Shown: piece by piece, positions 45,210 through 52,654 of the stretch
How the letters are laid out: the number at the start of each line of letters is the position of its first letter
Numbering within the stretch: position 1 is the stretch's first letter
Assembly (NCBI GenBank): GCA_020830965.2
Contig: JACCFC020000014.1
Coordinates: 1-64,000, forward strand
Direction: 5' to 3'
DNA: 64,000 bases
Origin: Neisseriaceae bacterium TC5R-5
GTDB lineage: Bacteria > Pseudomonadota > Gammaproteobacteria > Burkholderiales > Chromobacteriaceae
Program-made: the position numbers and the translations under genes
Notes under the pieces: generated by a model
What the model was told of the DNA's origin: nothing
What the model saw: only the letters and a program-made list of their open reading frames with translations
Databases searched by the model: none

Positions 45210-46457
45210 TTAAAAACGGTTCAAACGATAAGGAGCCAAATCCAGACTGGCTGACTGCTGCAAGATCATATCGCACAGCAAAGCGCCGCTGGTGGCGGCC
45301 AGGGTCAAACCCAGATGGCCATGACCAAAACAGAAATACAGGCCCGCTTTATGTGGGTCTGGGCCAATCACCGGCAGCGTATCCGGTAGCGAAGGGCGGT
45401 TGCCCATCCACACCGTCATGCCTTCTGTAGAAAAATCCCCAACAATACGTCGTGCTTTATCCAGCAACATATAGGCCCGCTGCCAGTTGGGGGCTGCCGC
45501 GCGGCTAGCCAACTCTACGGTACCGGCCAGTCGCAGCCCACCGTTTGCCATCGGTAAAATCACAAAACTCTCACTGGCACATTGAATAAAGTGATGCAGC
45601 TTGATGCCGGCCTGCGGCAAGGTAATATGGTAGCCACGCTCACTCTCCAGCGGCACCCGATACCGATATTGGCGGGTAAAGCGGTCACTCCAGATGCCGG
45701 CGGTGACGACCACGCTGGAAGCGGCAATGAAGCCATGCGTCAGCGTCTCCACTCCGCACACCATGCCACTTTTTTCTTGCAGGCTGGTGACCTCGCACTG
45801 TTGAAACACCCCGCCCGTCGCGATAAAAGCATCGAACAAACCACGGGTAAATAAATAGGGATCATCCACATGCGACCAGGCTGGCACCTTTACTGCGCAC
45901 TGCCAGCGCGGATCAATCTGTGGCTCACTGGCCTGTACCTCTTCATGATGCAGAGTGTGCCAATCAATACCATGGTGTGATTTTTCTGCCCAGGCAGCTT
46001 CCGCCGAGCCAAACTCCGCTGCATCCTGATACAGCGTCAACGAACCATGTCGTCGCCACATGCCCTCAATACCGGCGGCCGCCACCAAGGGCTCATAATC
46101 GGCTGTGGCGCGGTTTAATAAGGCCGCCAGCGCCTGCGTCAAGTGCGCTACCTGGCGAGGACGGCTCGCGGCCGCAAAACGCAATAACCACGGCGCCAGC
46201 GTTGGCAAATAACGCCAGCGCACCGCCAGTGGGCCCAGCGGGTCCAGCAGCCAGGCGGGCAGCTTGCGCCACATGCCCGGCTCGGCCAGCGGAATCACAT
46301 CGCTGATGGCCAGCGCACCGGCATTGCCATAGCTGGTCTCACGCGCCGGTTCGCCTTTATCCAGTAACAACACAGGCAGGCCGGCCAGGCGCAGTTGCAA
46401 GGCGGTGGCAATACCCACCACGCCGGCACCAACTACCACGATGGGCTGTTGCATCAT
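45210..46457 (-). CDS. FAD-dependent D-amino-acid dehydrogenase, probable D-hydroxyproline dehydrogenase
   Basis: 415 residues of the DadA/DAO family. FAD-binding PIVVVGAGVVGIATALQLRLAGLPVLLLDKG at the N-terminus, TSYGNAGALAIS next to the flavin, and the C-terminal flavin loop GLYFCFGHGHLGLTLAATSGALL. In this context it oxidises cis-4-hydroxy-D-proline to 1-pyrroline-4-hydroxy-2-carboxylate, presumably passing electrons to the respiratory chain from the inner membrane face. Its ATG overlaps the epimerase stop by one base (TAATG), so they are co-translated. A D-alanine/D-proline dehydrogenase is the alternative if context is ignored. Confidence 0.85.
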   Translation of the reverse strand: MMQQPIVVVGAGVVGIATALQLRLAGLPVLLLDKGEPARETSYGNAGALAISDVIPLAEPGMWRKLPAWLLDPLGPLAVRWRYLPTLAPWLLRFAAASRPRQVAHLTQALAALLNRATADYEPLVAAAGIEGMWRRHGSLTLYQDAAEFGSAEAAWAEKSHHGIDWHTLHHEEVQASEPQIDPRWQCAVKVPAWSHVDDPYLFTRGLFDAFIATGGVFQQCEVTSLQEKSGMVCGVETLTHGFIAASSVVVTAGIWSDRFTRQYRYRVPLESERGYHITLPQAGIKLHHFIQCASESFVILPMANGGLRLAGTVELASRAAAPNWQRAYMLLDKARRIVGDFSTEGMTVWMGNRPSLPDTLPVIGPDPHKAGLYFCFGHGHLGLTLAATSGALLCDMILQQSASLDLAPYRLNRF

Positions 46458-47458
46458 TACGCCACCTCAAAACCATGTACATAAGGATCGGCCTCATCCA
46501 ACAGGATGCGGTTGTAGCCGGTTGTGATGGCCCAGCCCTCAATCGACGGCACAATCGCCGGGTAATCCCCCACCTGAGTCTCGCTGACGATGCGGCCAAT
46601 AAACTGACTGCCGATCAGACTCTCATGCACAAAGGATTGCCCCGGGGCCAGCCAGCCACGACCATAACGCTGTGCCAAACGTGCCGACGTGCCGGTACCG
46701 CAAGGCGAACGATCCAAGGCCGACGCACCGTACAGCACCGCATTGGCCGCATCCGAATCCGCCTGCTTAGGCGCGCCCGTCCATAAACAATGACGGACAC
46801 CACGGATATTCGGATCAAGCGGATGCACAATTTCATAATGCTGATTGATATACTCGCGCAGCTCATTGCCCATACTCACTAATTGGGCCGGGCTAAAATC
46901 GGCCATATCGCGGTAATTGGCCTGTTTTTCCACAATCGGATAAAAATTGCCGCCATAAGCAATATCTACCTGTAACTTGCCCAAAGCCGCCACTTCCACC
47001 TCAACATCGCGCAGATACAAAAAAGAAGGCACATTGGTCAGCGTGACCGAACGTACCTTCTCGCCCTGCATTTGATAACGTGCCACCACCTTGCCGGCTG
47101 GTGTATCCAAATTCAGCACCCCTGGCGTAGCCGGTGTCACCACACCCTGCTCAATCGCCATGGTGACTACCCCAATCGTGCCATGGCCGCACATGGGCAA
47201 ACAGCCGCTGGTTTCGATATACAACACCGCAACATCACAATCCTCGCGGGTGGGCGGATATAAAAACGCCCCCGACATCTGCGCATGGCCACGCGGCTCG
47301 AACATCAAACCGGTACGAATCCAGTCATAGCGCGCCAGAAAATCCAGGCGACGCTCCGCCTGTGTCTCACCCGCTAACGGTGGTGCCCCAGTCAACACCA
47401 AACGCACTGGATTGCCACAGGTATGACCATCCACACACTCAAATTCATAGACCGCCAT
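46457..47458 (-). CDS. lhpA: 4-hydroxyproline 2-epimerase (proline racemase family)
   Basis: 333 residues. Converts trans-4-hydroxy-L-proline to cis-4-hydroxy-D-proline by two-base catalysis without cofactor. The two catalytic Cys are in LPMCGHGTIGVVTMAIE and DRSPCGTGTSARLAQRYGRG. Presence of both separates it from trans-3-hydroxyproline dehydratases, which have Thr or Ser at one site. First gene of the catabolic operon on this strand, transcribed away from the GntR regulator. Confidence 0.9.
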   Translation of the reverse strand: MAVYEFECVDGHTCGNPVRLVLTGAPPLAGETQAERRLDFLARYDWIRTGLMFEPRGHAQMSGAFLYPPTREDCDVAVLYIETSGCLPMCGHGTIGVVTMAIEQGVVTPATPGVLNLDTPAGKVVARYQMQGEKVRSVTLTNVPSFLYLRDVEVEVAALGKLQVDIAYGGNFYPIVEKQANYRDMADFSPAQLVSMGNELREYINQHYEIVHPLDPNIRGVRHCLWTGAPKQADSDAANAVLYGASALDRSPCGTGTSARLAQRYGRGWLAPGQSFVHESLIGSQFIGRIVSETQVGDYPAIVPSIEGWAITTGYNRILLDEADPYVHGFEVA

Positions 47459-47505
47459 TTGCTTACTCCTGACACATTCATGGCGTTACTTTAACCAGTC
47501 CGAAT

Positions 47506-47517
47506 ATTGAATACAAT
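47506..47517. promoter_or_regulatory. Candidate operator near the hydroxyproline operon start
   Basis: ATTG-AATA-CAAT is an inverted repeat 48 bases before the epimerase start codon. Read on the minus strand it is ATTGTATTCAAT, sharing TTGTAT with the site at 47671. FCD-type GntR regulators often bind short TTGT..ACAA-like palindromes. Function is inferred. Confidence 0.4.
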
Positions 47518-47670
47518 TGCTGACGAAGAAAACTTTGCTAAAGGCAGCGAAAATAAAAGTTTTATTGATCTTAAAACTTAATAAAATCATATGAATAAGG
47601 ATTTATTGTCAAACATTGATCGTGCGATGCGGCAAGTGATGATCCATGTTTTTCAGCAAAAATAACTGTA

Positions 47671-47685
47671 TTTTGTATAACAAAA
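47671..47685. promoter_or_regulatory. Candidate GntR operator
   Basis: TTTTGT-ATA-ACAAAA is a perfect 6+3+6 palindrome in the 310-base divergent gap, 83 bases before the GntR start codon. Its core TTGTATAACAA shares TTGTAT with the site at 47506. Autoregulation plus control of the operon is the usual arrangement for this regulator class. The gap otherwise holds no gene. Confidence 0.5.
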
Positions 47686-47768
47686 ATGGGCACAATCACG
47701 CCTGCTCGCTACCTGTGGGCTATATAAGCTATCAACGGATATCCCTTCACCTCGTCGGAAAACGCACT

Positions 47769-48467
47769 ATGCAACCAGCTCTTACCCTTACCGGTGCCGT
47801 GACCAACGCCTTGCGCCAGCGCATTCTGGCCGGAGAATGGCCGGCCGGTACCCCGCTCAAACAAGAAGCGCTGTCCCGTGAACTCGGTGTCAGTCGGGTC
47901 CCCCTGCGCGAAGCGTTACGCCAATTGGAAGCCGAAGGGCTGGTGACCATTGCTGACCACAAAGGCGCGGTGGTGGCGCAATTATCGCTACCGGAAATTG
48001 TTGAACTGCTGCGTGTGCGGGTCTTGCTGGAATGTGACGTGCTGCTGGAGGCGATACCGCGTCAAACCGAAGCCCACTTAACCGTGGCGGCCGAATTGCT
48101 GGCGCGTTTTGAAAGTGCGCTGCAACAAAAAGACATCAGCGCTTGGGGCATTCTCAATGCCCAATTTCATATGGCGCTCTACCAAGCCGCAGAACGCCCG
48201 CAAACGCTGGCGCTGATAGAGCAACTGCACAACCGCACCGACCGCTATACCCGTATGCAAATCCTGCTCACCAACTTTAGCGATCGCGCACATCAGGAAC
48301 ATAGCGAACTGCTGGCGCTGTGCCGCTGTAAAGATGCCATCAGCGCCGCCGCCTATCTGCGTCAGCACATTTTGCATGCCGAAGAAGCATTAGAAGCCTG
48401 GTATCAGCAACAAGCTGCTGAGGCGTGTGCGCGACCAAAACGACGCACACGCAAGCGCAGTGAGTGA
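47769..48467 (+). CDS. GntR-family regulator (FadR/FCD subfamily), probable hydroxyproline regulator
   Basis: 232 residues from the ATG at 47769 (MQPALTLTGAVTNALRQRIL); the longer frame to 47646 would read through the candidate operator. The N-terminal winged helix-turn-helix is LKQEALSRELGVSRVPLREALRQLEAEGLV. The C-terminal all-helical FCD domain has metal/ligand His and Asp residues (NAQFHMALYQAA, HQEHSELLALCR, HILHAEEALEAWY). The C-terminal end is basic (RPKRRTRKRSE). Divergent from the epimerase-led operon. HypR of Sinorhizobium meliloti, a GntR protein, regulates the same pathway. Confidence 0.85.
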   Translation: MQPALTLTGAVTNALRQRILAGEWPAGTPLKQEALSRELGVSRVPLREALRQLEAEGLVTIADHKGAVVAQLSLPEIVELLRVRVLLECDVLLEAIPRQTEAHLTVAAELLARFESALQQKDISAWGILNAQFHMALYQAAERPQTLALIEQLHNRTDRYTRMQILLTNFSDRAHQEHSELLALCRCKDAISAAAYLRQHILHAEEALEAWYQQQAAEACARPKRRTRKRSE

Positions 48468-48475
48468 AAACGGTT

Positions 48476-48763
48476 TTAGTGGGAAGAAGCGAGCGGCTCG
48501 AGTACGTTGCGCCACTCATCACACTCATTACCTAGCGCGGCCAACAAACATTGTAGCCAGGCGGCATCGCTAACGCTCTCATGGCTCAACTCACCTTGCT
48601 GGGCAGCGAGGGCGAGCAGTCGGGTCAATAGATACAGACCATCAAAACAGGCCGTTTGCAACTCATCAAGATGGCTGTGTGCCTCATCCAGATTAATAGC
48701 CCGGCCACGATGAAAATCGGCCATCAGTCGCAGCGTTGGAATCAGCGCAGTGCTGTGTTTCAT
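48476..48763 (-). CDS. Small helical protein of unknown function, second gene under the C4-like leader
   Basis: 95 residues, predicted mostly helical (INLDEAHSHLDELQTACFDG and LLTRLLALAAQQGELSHESV). No signal peptide or membrane segment, and no family recognised. Its ATG overlaps the stop of the upstream 119-residue gene by 4 bases, so the two are translated together. Convergent with the GntR gene, 8 bases apart. The upstream phage-type regulatory leader suggests an accessory or prophage-remnant origin. Confidence 0.6.
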   Translation of the reverse strand: MKHSTALIPTLRLMADFHRGRAINLDEAHSHLDELQTACFDGLYLLTRLLALAAQQGELSHESVSDAAWLQCLLAALGNECDEWRNVLEPLASSH

Positions 48764-49119
48764 GGTTCGCCCTCCGCTGTGCTGACCTCATCGAGTGCCT
48801 CGGTCAGACTATCCAGCAAGCCGACTAGCCAGCCTTTTAAGCGCTGTTGTTCCGGGTTCAGCTCACCGGTTAAGCCCAAGCGGGATAATAGCGCCTGCTG
48901 ACAGCGATACACGGTGGTTACCGCACTGTGCTGATGGGCATTGAGGGCGAACGCCAATTCGCCCTCAATGCAGCCGGACAGATAGGCACGGATGGCGTCG
49001 TCGGCTTCTTCGTGTAGGCGGTAATTGTTGATGACTTGTGTGGCCAGTTCGGAAAATGGCGACACCTTAGGATAAAAACGAAGCAGTGGCGCAGCCGCGC
49101 CGAGAGATTGCGTTGCCAT
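48760..49119 (-). CDS. Small protein of unknown function controlled by a C4-like RNA leader
   Basis: 119 residues. The start is supported by GAGGAG 7 bases before the ATG. It has a variable N-terminus, then a helical acidic body (LHEEADDAIRAYLSGCIEGE, RLKGWLVGLLDSLTEALDEV). No family recognised. Its ribosome binding site lies inside CATAGAGG, which is exactly complementary to a CCTCTATG upstream in the same transcript, so translation may be controlled by RNA pairing. It occupies the place that icd/ant genes hold behind C4 RNA in phages P1 and P7, but the protein does not resemble Ant. Confidence 0.65.
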   Translation of the reverse strand: MATQSLGAAAPLLRFYPKVSPFSELATQVINNYRLHEEADDAIRAYLSGCIEGELAFALNAHQHSAVTTVYRCQQALLSRLGLTGELNPEQQRLKGWLVGLLDSLTEALDEVSTAEGEP

Positions 49120-49124
49120 TGGGT

Positions 49125-49324
49125 CACTCCTCTATGGGTTGGAAGCCTGCCTTCCTGTCGTCAAACAGGAATGGCAGGCACGCAGCAGGATTGACGAACC
49201 AGCATAGAGGAACCGGCAGCCCGAAGGCTCCCTACTACGGCCTACCGTATGGGCGTAGTGTTGGCGACGAACAGGAAAAGGCCGCAAACGCGGCTTTGTT
49301 CGCCTCTATGCTCAGGTCGTCAAA
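49125..49324 (-). ncRNA. C4-antisense-RNA-like structured leader (phage immunity type)
   Basis: Two sequence pieces, TTGACGA and CATAGAGG, are present on the minus-strand RNA twice: upstream (within 49303-49323) and downstream (49158-49164 in a hairpin loop, and 49129-49136 covering the ribosome binding site). Between them, at 49191-49210, the RNA carries their complements CCTCTATGCTGGTTCGTCAA. Several hairpins are visible: GCCTGCC/GGCAGGC extended by TTCCTGT/ACAGGAA (49145-49179), and GCCGC/GCGGC near 49281-49293. In phages P1 and P7, C4 RNA uses two such complementary elements (a and b) to occlude the ribosome binding site of the same operon. The pairing is seen; processing and identity are inferred. 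Confidence 0.6.
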
Positions 49325-49481
49325 CCTGGCGCTCACGATGAGCGCGCTGGCATTATCGTAGGCTGGCGCGGGGATGACAAGGGGTTTAAACGTGAGCTGG
49401 GTTGATGATCTGTTTAGATATGCCTAGCGGGGGCTATTGTTGACGTGCTTTGGCAAACTCATTAGCTATTGGATCAATATC

Positions 49482-49703
49482 ATGCGAGAAATACAAAGCA
49501 CTGCGATTGGCGTAGAGCTAAACACCCTCTTGGGGGTGGTGAACCCTATTGACGAAGATATCGGTATTCTTGATGAGAACGGTAAAGTTTTAGGCGTGAT
49601 TATTACTGCAGAGGCTTACCAGTGCTTTTTAAAGAAAGTAGAAGAGGAGGAAGATCGCTTGGATGCTGAGTCAGTGAAACAATTTCAACAAAACAGGCGG
49701 TGA
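49482..49703 (+). CDS. Antitoxin-like protein (Phd/YefM or RelB type)
   Basis: 73 residues from the ATG at 49482 (MREIQSTAIGVELNTLLGVV). DIGILDENGKVLGVIITAEAYQCFLKK resembles the strand-loop-helix core of Phd/YefM antitoxins, where a 'put to use by name' Asn/Gly turn precedes V.I.AEAYE. The tail is acidic and charged (KVEEEEDRLDAESVKQ), as expected for the toxin-binding part. A decayed RelE-type toxin lies 160 bases downstream, supporting an old toxin-antitoxin pair. No strong ribosome binding site seen. Confidence 0.6.
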   Translation: MREIQSTAIGVELNTLLGVVNPIDEDIGILDENGKVLGVIITAEAYQCFLKKVEEEEDRLDAESVKQFQQNRR

Positions 49704-49706
49704 GTT

Positions 49707-49841
49707 GTGACTAAGGAAAAGCCGGAAAATCATCATCAGAATTATTTGCACGATGTGCGCGATATCTTTCGGCAAAAGCAAGCTCCACAAAACATGGATC
49801 GTAAAAACATAGCTGTCATCAGATATTCAATCAAGAGTTGA
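49707..49841 (+). other. Short open frame in the position of a toxin gene
   Basis: A GTG at 49707, 4 bases after the antitoxin stop, opens 44 codons (VTKEKPENHHQNYLHDVRDI...). It does not resemble a RelE or Doc toxin. It may be the scrambled start of the toxin locus or non-coding. Confidence 0.2.
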
Positions 49842-49860
49842 AAGTAAGCTGAGTTATTGA

Positions 49861-50019
49861 CGTGCCACGCCTAGAGGTGCCGATACCAAAAAGCGACAGG
49901 GGGCAGCGGAGGCTTATCGGACAAGGGTGGGAAATTACCATATTGTTTATGAAATTATTGATAGTGATCTTATTGTCTGGATTGTGGATGTGGATCATCG
50001 TAGCAGCGTTTACAGGTAA
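49861..50019 (+). pseudogene. RelE/ParE-type toxin, C-terminal remnant
   Basis: A frame closed by TGA at 49858 and without a start codon encodes TKKRQGAAEAYRTRVGNYHI, then VYEIIDSDLIVWIVDVDHRSSVYR and TAA. The KL.G...YR.RVG.YR.VYEI...L.V....HR..VY layout is the conserved second half of RelE toxins, including the active-site Arg and terminal Tyr-Arg. The first half (about 35-40 residues) is missing, so the toxin should be inactive, leaving an orphan antitoxin. Confidence 0.7.
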
Positions 50020-50072
50020 ACCATATCAACTACTCACTCCAACTTTTTATCTTCAGTCGGCTTGTGCGGCTC

Positions 50073-50951
50073 TTAATGCCGCGCAGCCAATAGACCTGAG
50101 CCGACAATCAGCAGCATCGCCAGCCAGGCAGTCAGGCCTAGTACATCGCCCCACAGCCACACACCCAATAAGGCAGAAAACAACACCGTCAGATAGCTAA
50201 AACTGGCTACCAGATATTTGCGTCCTTCTTTAAACGCCTGCGTCATCGCTAACTGGCCTAATAGCCCGGTGACACCCATATTGAGCAAAGGCCAGATATT
50301 GGTGCTGTTAATCGGTGAAAAGCCCGGCCCTAACAGGACGATGATGCCCCCGACTATGCTGGCAATGCTGAAAAACCAGAACACAACGCGGGTTGGCGGC
50401 TCGCCCATTTCCCCCAGTTCTCGTACCTGGAACACCGCGTAACCCGCCAGTACCCCAGATAGCAGCCCCAGCAGCCCTCCCAGCCATTGGGCCGAGCTGA
50501 ATGTGGGCTGCAAGAGTAGGGCAATGCCGATAAACCCTAAGGCTAGCGCCAGCAGTACGCTAAGCGTTAAGCGTTCTTTCAGCTTCAGCACGCACAATAG
50601 GGCAAAAAACAGCGAGGAGGTGTAATTGAGCGTGACCGAGGCCGCCAGCGATAGCTGCGTCAGTGAGTAAAAAAACGCCACCATGGTTAAGTAGCCAACC
50701 ACGCTGCGCTTAAGATGCCCACGCCAATGCGGGGTGCGTAGCGGCTGGCGCTGCCATAGTCGGTTAATCGGCCATAACAGCACGGCGCCAATCGCGGTGC
50801 GCCAGAACAATAACTCCAGTGCACCAAAAGCTGCCGTGCTCTGCTTGGCAAACATGCTCATCAGTGCAAACAGCAGTGCCGCCACAATCATCCAGCCCGA
50901 GCCTAAGCGCCCTTCGGCCAGGCGCCGACGACCACTGATGAGTACAGACAT
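50073..50951 (-). CDS. EamA/DMT-family inner-membrane transporter
   Basis: 292 residues with ten membrane helices in two EamA repeats (~18-140 and ~155-290). MIVAALLFALMSMFAKQ and ASVTLNYTSSLFFALLCVLKLKERL are typical of DMT exporters. Members export amino acids, sugars or metabolites; the substrate is unknown. Its ATG overlaps the stop of the upstream 172-residue gene by one base (TAATG), so the two form a small operon. Confidence 0.82.
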   Translation of the reverse strand: MSVLISGRRRLAEGRLGSGWMIVAALLFALMSMFAKQSTAAFGALELLFWRTAIGAVLLWPINRLWQRQPLRTPHWRGHLKRSVVGYLTMVAFFYSLTQLSLAASVTLNYTSSLFFALLCVLKLKERLTLSVLLALALGFIGIALLLQPTFSSAQWLGGLLGLLSGVLAGYAVFQVRELGEMGEPPTRVVFWFFSIASIVGGIIVLLGPGFSPINSTNIWPLLNMGVTGLLGQLAMTQAFKEGRKYLVASFSYLTVLFSALLGVWLWGDVLGLTAWLAMLLIVGSGLLAARH

Positions 50952-51469
50952 TATTTTGATATTTCCAGCGATAGGCAGATGGACTCCATTTGCCGGCGAT
51001 AGGTTTTAAATTCGGAAGCATTAGCGGTACAGCGCGCTTCGGCCAATGGCTGTTTACCGGCCAGTTGTACTACATGCAGATTGTGACGCACGATCCACAA
51101 ACCATTGGCGACCAGCCGGCCATCGCGATACTCGGTGATCAGTCGGCCGGTATGACTATTGCTGCGCACAAAGTTAGCGGCTTCGCGGCTACCCTCCGCG
51201 TGGCGAAACTTCTGTGTCAGTCGTGGCAAGGTGTCAGCACGTTTGGGTTTGCGTCGCTGAATCACCACTTCAATTGCTGCCCGCTCACGCTGATCTGCCT
51301 TAGGTGGCAATACACGCAGTAGGCGTTGCCCCTCTTGCTTGCCAGCGCGTACCTTCCAGCCGGCAGGTAGCGTAAAGTGTACTTTGCTTTGTGGGTCGGT
51401 ATAGCTAGCGGCCCATACTGTTGGGCTGAGCAGGAGTGAGAACAAATAAAAGGGGAGCAGCTTGGGCAT
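50951..51469 (-). CDS. Periplasmic protein of unknown function
   Basis: 172 residues. A Sec signal (LLPFYLFSLLLSPTVWA, cleavage after VWA) is followed by a compact, basic, beta-rich domain beginning SYTDPQSKVHFTLPAGWKVR. The opening 'F.LP.GW' resembles small periplasmic PsbP/MOG1-like and DcrB-type folds. One Cys pair (EARCTANA, ESICLSL) could form a disulfide. No family is claimed. Coupled to the EamA gene downstream. Confidence 0.6.
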   Translation of the reverse strand: MPKLLPFYLFSLLLSPTVWAASYTDPQSKVHFTLPAGWKVRAGKQEGQRLLRVLPPKADQRERAAIEVVIQRRKPKRADTLPRLTQKFRHAEGSREAANFVRSNSHTGRLITEYRDGRLVANGLWIVRHNLHVVQLAGKQPLAEARCTANASEFKTYRRQMESICLSLEISK

Positions 51470-51544
51470 TTAACAAGGGGCCGGAGTCAATTAAAAAAAG
51501 GCGCGGAAATGGCCCGCACCTATTATCTCATTCAAGTCCATATC

Positions 51545-52654
51545 TTAGCCAGACAAAGCCTTTCCCATCTGTCGCCGATAGAATGTGTGAAAATGCTGCA
51601 TACCTTCTTCGGTGGGCGACTGGTACGGCCCCACCTCGTTTTGCTGATTGAGCCACAAGGTACGACGCCCCTGATGCATGCGGTAACAGATTTCGTCGTC
51701 TTCCTTGGCGGTTTCAAAATAGGCGGCTTGCTCGGCCGCGATAAATTCTGGCTCAAACCAGATGATTTCTTCCGGGTAGTAAAACTCGGTCGTGACCGTA
51801 CATTGTTCTGGCCCTTGCGGAATCACGACACTCACCACTAGCACGTGCGGGTACCATTCCAACATGATATTAGGGTAGTAGGTAAGCCAGATAGCCCCAA
51901 ACGGTGGTTGGCGGTCGCTATAACAGTGACGTACTGCGGCATGCCATTGATCGTAGGTTTTCGATCCGGCACGGGCCAACTGATTTTTCACACCTACCGT
52001 TTGCACATGGTAGTGCGCGCCCCATTCCCAGCGTAAATCGCTGCAGTCGACAAAATTGCCCAATCCGGGATGAAAAGGATCGACGTGGTAATCCTCGGAA
52101 TACACTTCGATAAAGGTTTTCCAGTTGAACGCGTATTCGGTGAGGTGGGTAGAGTGAAACGCATAGCCGTCAAAATTAAGATGCTGGGCAACACCCAGCT
52201 TGGCGAGGTCAGCGGCAATATCGCGACGAGCATCAAACAATAGGCCGTGCCAGCGGGTCAGCTCGGTTTGTTTGAGTTTGAGGCAGGGGGTATCGTTAAA
52301 AAGCGGCGCCCCCAACAGTTGACCTGCGGCATCGTAAGTCCAGCCGTGCAGATTGCAGACAATATGCTCGGCCTGGCCGCGACCCTGATAAATCAGCGCC
52401 TGACGGTGACGGCAGACATTGGATAATAGCTTGACCTGCCCGGCGACATTTTTCAGCATCTTGCCGTGGGCCATCCAGGCCAGCGTATGGTAATCGCCGG
52501 CATGGGGCACCATCAGCTCATGGCCATAGTAAAGAGGCGCATCGGCGAACAGCAGAGCTTGCTCTTGCGCATAAACAGCGGGATCAAAATAGGTATAAAC
52601 AGGTAACTGGGCGGCAGAAGTTTGCAGCAACTGCGTAGAAGCCAGATCAGACAT
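51545..52654 (-). CDS. Rieske non-haem iron oxygenase, alpha subunit-like
   Basis: 369 residues from the ATG at 52654 (GGAGG 10 bases upstream). Rieske 2Fe-2S ligands are NVCRHRQALIY and VCNLHGWTYD (C-x-H ... C-x2-H). The mononuclear iron site is EVYSEDYHVDPFHPGL with the two His and the bridging Asp. A ring-hydroxylating or choline/carnitine-type mono-oxygenase is indicated. No beta subunit, ferredoxin or reductase gene is adjacent, so electrons must come from elsewhere. Substrate unknown. Confidence 0.85.
   Translation of the reverse strand: MSDLASTQLLQTSAAQLPVYTYFDPAVYAQEQALLFADAPLYYGHELMVPHAGDYHTLAWMAHGKMLKNVAGQVKLLSNVCRHRQALIYQGRGQAEHIVCNLHGWTYDAAGQLLGAPLFNDTPCLKLKQTELTRWHGLLFDARRDIAADLAKLGVAQHLNFDGYAFHSTHLTEYAFNWKTFIEVYSEDYHVDPFHPGLGNFVDCSDLRWEWGAHYHVQTVGVKNQLARAGSKTYDQWHAAVRHCYSDRQPPFGAIWLTYYPNIMLEWYPHVLVVSVVIPQGPEQCTVTTEFYYPEEIIWFEPEFIAAEQAAYFETAKEDDEICYRMHQGRRTLWLNQQNEVGPYQSPTEEGMQHFHTFYRRQMGKALSG

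Noticed and set aside
49086-49361. 91-codon open frame on the plus strand across the C4-like leader
   Set aside because: Its sequence is explained by RNA structure on the opposite strand, and it starts inside the 119-residue gene with no ribosome binding site.
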